From the NCBI RefSeq assembly GCF_001921215.1, contig NZ_MSIF01000038.1, positions 1 to 60,567 of the forward strand: a DNA stretch of 60,567 bases, read 5' to 3'. This DNA is from Actinophytocola xinjiangensis. GTDB lineage: Bacteria > Actinomycetota > Actinomycetes > Mycobacteriales > Pseudonocardiaceae. The notes under the pieces are model-generated. The model saw only the letters and a program-made list of their open reading frames with translations. It was not told the DNA's origin and did no database searches. The translations under genes were made by a program, and so were the position numbers. This document shows positions 58,294-60,567 of the stretch, in pieces (position 1 is the first letter of the stretch; each line of letters opens with the position of its first letter).

Positions 58294-58628
58294 TGGATAC
58301 TGACCGAGTAGGAGACGGTTGGAGCGCGCTGGCGGATGGCACCAGGCGTGCCATCGTCAGCCGCCTGGCCGAGGGACCGCAGGCGGTGGGACAACTCGCC
58401 GCGCAACTGCCCGTCACCAGGTCCGCGGTCTCCCAGCACCTGAAGATCCTCAAGGACGCCGGCCTCGTCAGCGAGCACCCGGCCGGCACGCGACGGATCT
58501 ACCGGCTCAACCCCACGGCGGTGGCCGCGTTGCGCGATCAGCTCGACACCTACTGGCAGCGGGCGCTGACCAGCTACGTGGATGTCACCGAACACGCTGC
58601 CGACGAAATGACGGAGGAGGGTTCATGA
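58293..58628 (+). CDS. ArsR family transcriptional regulator
   Basis: The 111-aa protein is a winged helix-turn-helix of the ArsR/SmtB type: ALADGTRRAIVSRLAEGPQAVGQLAAQLPVTRSAVSQHLKILKDAGLVSEH, then the wing GTRRIYRLNP. It has no cysteine metal-binding motif, so it belongs to the non-metal group usually paired with SRPBCC proteins. Its stop overlaps the first SRPBCC gene (ATGA), and the repeated GTTAG/CTAAC sites at its start suggest autoregulation. Confidence 0.88.
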   Translation: MDTDRVGDGWSALADGTRRAIVSRLAEGPQAVGQLAAQLPVTRSAVSQHLKILKDAGLVSEHPAGTRRIYRLNPTAVAALRDQLDTYWQRALTSYVDVTEHAADEMTEEGS

Positions 58629-59107
58629 CCCGAACCGAGGCCATGGCGGTCCGCAAACAGGTCGTGGTCAACGCCGCGGTCACGCAGGCTTTCACGACGT
58701 TCACCGAACGATTCGGCGACTTCAAGCCACCGGAACACAACCTGCTCCAAACGCCCATCACCGAGACGGTGTTCGAGCCGCGCGTCGGTGGGCACATCGT
58801 CGACCGCGCGGCCGACGGCAGCGAATGCCGCTGGGCACGTATCCTGGCCTACGAACCACCACATCGCGTGGTGTTCAGTTGGGACATCGGCCCGCAGTGG
58901 CAGATCGAGACCGACCCGGAACTGACCAGCGAGGTCGAGGTCCGATTCGTCTCCGAAGGCCCGACCCGAACCCGGGTCGAACTGGAACACCGCCACCTCG
59001 ACTGTCATGGCCCCGGATGGCAGTCGGTCGGCGAGGGCGTCGACGGCGACCAGGGCTGGCCGCTGTACCTGGCTCGCTACGCCGCCCTGTTCGAGCAGGA
59101 GAGCTGA
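58625..59107 (+). CDS. SRPBCC (AHSA1/START-like) family protein
   Basis: The 160-aa protein has the SRPBCC hydrophobic-cavity pattern: VVVNAAVTQAFTTFTERFGDF, VFEPRVGGHIVDRAADG, RWARILAYEPPHRVVFSWDIG and the C-terminal helix LARYAALFEQE. The family binds small hydrophobic ligands. It is coupled to the ArsR regulator, as in many actinobacterial ArsR-SRPBCC pairs. Confidence 0.86.
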   Translation: MTRTEAMAVRKQVVVNAAVTQAFTTFTERFGDFKPPEHNLLQTPITETVFEPRVGGHIVDRAADGSECRWARILAYEPPHRVVFSWDIGPQWQIETDPELTSEVEVRFVSEGPTRTRVELEHRHLDCHGPGWQSVGEGVDGDQGWPLYLARYAALFEQES

Positions 59108-59108
59108 C

Positions 59109-59567
59109 ATGTCGCCGGTCATCGCCACGGTGGACGTGGACCGGCCCGCTGCCGAGGTCTTCGCCTATGCCACCGACCCGACTCGATTTCCGGAATGGCA
59201 GGCAGGCGTCGTTGACGGTCACATGGACCATGCCGGTGCCCTGCGGTCGGGCACCAAGTGCGTGACCACCCGCCGTATCGGCGGAGCCGAACGGCCGGTG
59301 ACTTCAGAACTGACTCACATCGACCCACCGACGACGTGGGGAGTGCACGGTCTCGACGGACCCATCGGCGCCACCGTCGACCTCGCGGTGGCACCGCTGA
59401 CCGAGACCAGGTCCAGACTGACCATCGCGGTCGGCTTCGAGAGGCACGGCATCGGCAAGGTGCTGGTCCCGCTGCTCTTGCGCCGTCAAGGACAGAAGGA
59501 AATGCCGACCAACGTCGCGAACCTGAAGCGACACCTCGAATCCCAGCAACAGCGATCCGGGGCGTAG
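59109..59567 (+). CDS. SRPBCC family protein (polyketide cyclase/dehydrase-like)
   Basis: The 152-aa protein starts one base after the previous stop. It has the pattern IATVDVDRPAAEVFAYATDPTRFPEWQ and ends in a long basic helix (KEMPTNVANLKRHLESQ), as in START-like proteins. Probably co-expressed with its neighbour; ligand unknown. Confidence 0.85.
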   Translation: MSPVIATVDVDRPAAEVFAYATDPTRFPEWQAGVVDGHMDHAGALRSGTKCVTTRRIGGAERPVTSELTHIDPPTTWGVHGLDGPIGATVDLAVAPLTETRSRLTIAVGFERHGIGKVLVPLLLRRQGQKEMPTNVANLKRHLESQQQRSGA

Positions 59568-59677
59568 GACGGCGTGTCCCAAGGGAGCCCTTACAGGTCG
59601 TGGGCCGCATCGCCCAGAAGATGAACACCGGTATGCCCGGTCCGACACCGCCTCGAAGAAGATGCGAAGAAGTTGAG

Positions 59678-60290
59678 TCAGGTGGCTACCGGCAGGTCGG
59701 CCAGGCGCCATTCGAGCATGCCGTCGGCCAGCCGGCGGGGCACGCCGGTCGTGGGTGGTGAGCAGGAAGACCGCGTCGTGGGCGAGCACGCAGTAGGCGC
59801 TGCGGCAGTAGGCGACGATCTCCCGGTCTGAGGGCAGATCGGCGAGCCGGTCGACCAGTTCCTCGACCGGGATGGAGATCGCGCCGGGGATGTGGCCGGC
59901 CTCGTATTCCTCGCGCGGTCGTACGTCGAGCACGGTCACCGTGCCCGACTCGGCGCGGCGCAGCAGCTCGGTCCGGGTGACCTGCTCGGTGTCCGGGCCG
60001 AGGTAGGCGGCGCGGGCAGCTTCGACATCGGCAGATGCTCGTTCGCGACCGCGCGGACCAGCGTGTAGAGCGCGGCGACGTCGGTACCGGCGAGCCGGTA
60101 GTAGATCTTGGTGCCCTCGCGGCGGATCGCGACCAGGTTTGGCCTGTATGAGGGTCTGCAGATCTCCCTGGACTCGGCGACGCCGGAGTTGCGCGACCGG
60201 CACCGGTCCGCAGGATCCTTCGCCCGCGCCCGAGCCGGCATCACCCTGGCCCGGTCGCTGGCGCGGGCGGCCGGGCTGGGGTGACCACGG
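59678..60290 (-). pseudogene. Decayed ArsR-rhodanese fusion protein
   Basis: On the minus strand, pieces in different frames read LVAIRREGTKIYYRLAG and ALYTLVRAVANEHL (wing and dimer helix of an ArsR regulator), then TVLDVRPREEYEAGHIPGAISIP and IVAYCRSAYCVLAHDAV (rhodanese with the catalytic cysteine in CRSAYC), then ADGMLEWRLADLPVAT before the stop at 59680-59678. At least two or three frameshifts separate them. The intact form is a known actinobacterial ArsR-rhodanese protein; this copy cannot be translated whole. Confidence 0.75.
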
Positions 60291-60483
60291 CCTCGGCGCA
60301 CCTACAGCCCGCCGACCGGCCCCTCCTGTTCTCCCATCTCGCACACAGCAACGCCGCCGTGTCCTCCAAGACCAGCCCTGCCAGGCGCAAAGCACCGGCA
60401 CCACCAACGCCCAGCTCGGCGAGCTCGTCCGCTGGATCAACGACAACTGCACCCGGCACGGCCGCACCGACCGAATCCCGTTG
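60291..60483. other. Region without a recognised gene
   Basis: Both strands are partly open here, but no frame gives a recognisable protein. The plus strand contains a stretch reading LVRWINDNCTRHGRTDRIP that faintly resembles a recombinase or integrase; this is not enough for a call. Confidence 0.35.
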
Positions 60484-60567
60484 GTCAACAGCCACGATCG
60501 CGACCTTCTGCCGGTTTCCCTTGGAGTAGGTGCGGCCCTTCTTGGTCGGGTCGAGGTCGAACCGCTC
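60484..60567 (-). pseudogene. ABC transporter ATP-binding protein fragment at the window edge
   Basis: The minus strand entering from the right edge reads ERFDLDPTKKGRTYSKGNRQKVA, the segment with the ABC signature (YSKGNRQ), but where the Walker B aspartate region should follow the sequence changes to an unrelated peptide after about residue 24. The N-terminal part lies outside the window. The gene seems cut at its 3' side. Confidence 0.55.

Noticed and set aside
60291-60483. Possible tyrosine recombinase scrap on the plus strand
   Set aside because: The resemblance is limited to about 20 residues without any catalytic residue.

Overview
The window is high-GC DNA, about 70% or more across most genes, with many GTG starts and long runs of genes joined by 1-4 nt ATGA/GTGA/TGATG overlaps. 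Its housekeeping backbone has the same gene order as the Rv1691-Rv1713 region of Mycobacterium tuberculosis: TPR protein, HAD phosphatase, small protein, tlyA, nadK, recN, steA, steB, pyrG, Nudix, xerD, parA, scpA, scpB, rluB, cmk, der. It starts in the 3' end of a 5S rRNA gene. This indicates an actinomycete, most likely of the Pseudonocardiaceae (inference from gene order and protein style; no 16S sequence is present).

Layout. 1-120: 5S rRNA tail and a strong terminator. 173-13074: backbone genes from the TPR protein, which carries a very long low-complexity N-terminus, through to the Nudix hydrolase. 13071-19572: an inserted amine-utilisation cluster with an ethanolamine-type permease, a glutamine-synthetase-like gamma-glutamyl ligase, a class I amidotransferase hydrolase, an aldehyde dehydrogenase, an SDR and a FadR-type regulator. 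19569-26081: backbone again (xerD, parA with a small ribbon-helix-helix-like partner, scpA, scpB with a 17-unit Pro-Glu repeat, rluB, DUF1015). 26078-40817: a second insertion that separates rluB from cmk. It holds a KhtTU-like K+/H+ antiporter pair, a TrpB2-type enzyme, an eight-gene minus-strand operon of the aerobic 2-aminobenzoyl-CoA type, a divergent PaaX-type regulator with tryptophan 2,3-dioxygenase and a kynureninase-like enzyme, and a secreted snapalysin-like protease. Together these genes make a tryptophan -> kynurenine -> anthranilate -> anthraniloyl-CoA -> beta-oxidation-like route. 40992-43792: backbone (cmk, acyltransferase, der), followed by tRNA-Pro(GGG).

43878-54947 is an 11.07-kb island integrated into the 3' half of tRNA-Pro(GGG), bounded by a perfect 43-bp direct repeat. 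Its tyrosine integrase carries an in-frame TGA just before the last catalytic residues, so the island is probably immobile. Cargo includes remnants of a HINT-type polymorphic toxin, immunity-like genes, an IS481-type transposase fragment, a truncated ApeA-like antiphage gene, a membrane-anchored nucleotide-cyclase-like protein, a zinc-ribbon protein, and an apparently intact five-gene minus-strand operon built around a caspase-like protease and an EACC1-like small protein. That operon is the best candidate here for a poorly described immunity or programmed-death system.

From 54948 to the end the DNA is a patchwork of decayed genes: a DUF4145 protein fused into a frameshifted polymorphic-toxin tail, immunity-like proteins, an IS5-type transposase stub, a methyltransferase broken by an inversion and a decayed ArsR-rhodanese gene. 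It also contains one intact small operon (ArsR regulator plus two SRPBCC proteins). The window ends inside an ABC-transporter ATPase fragment.
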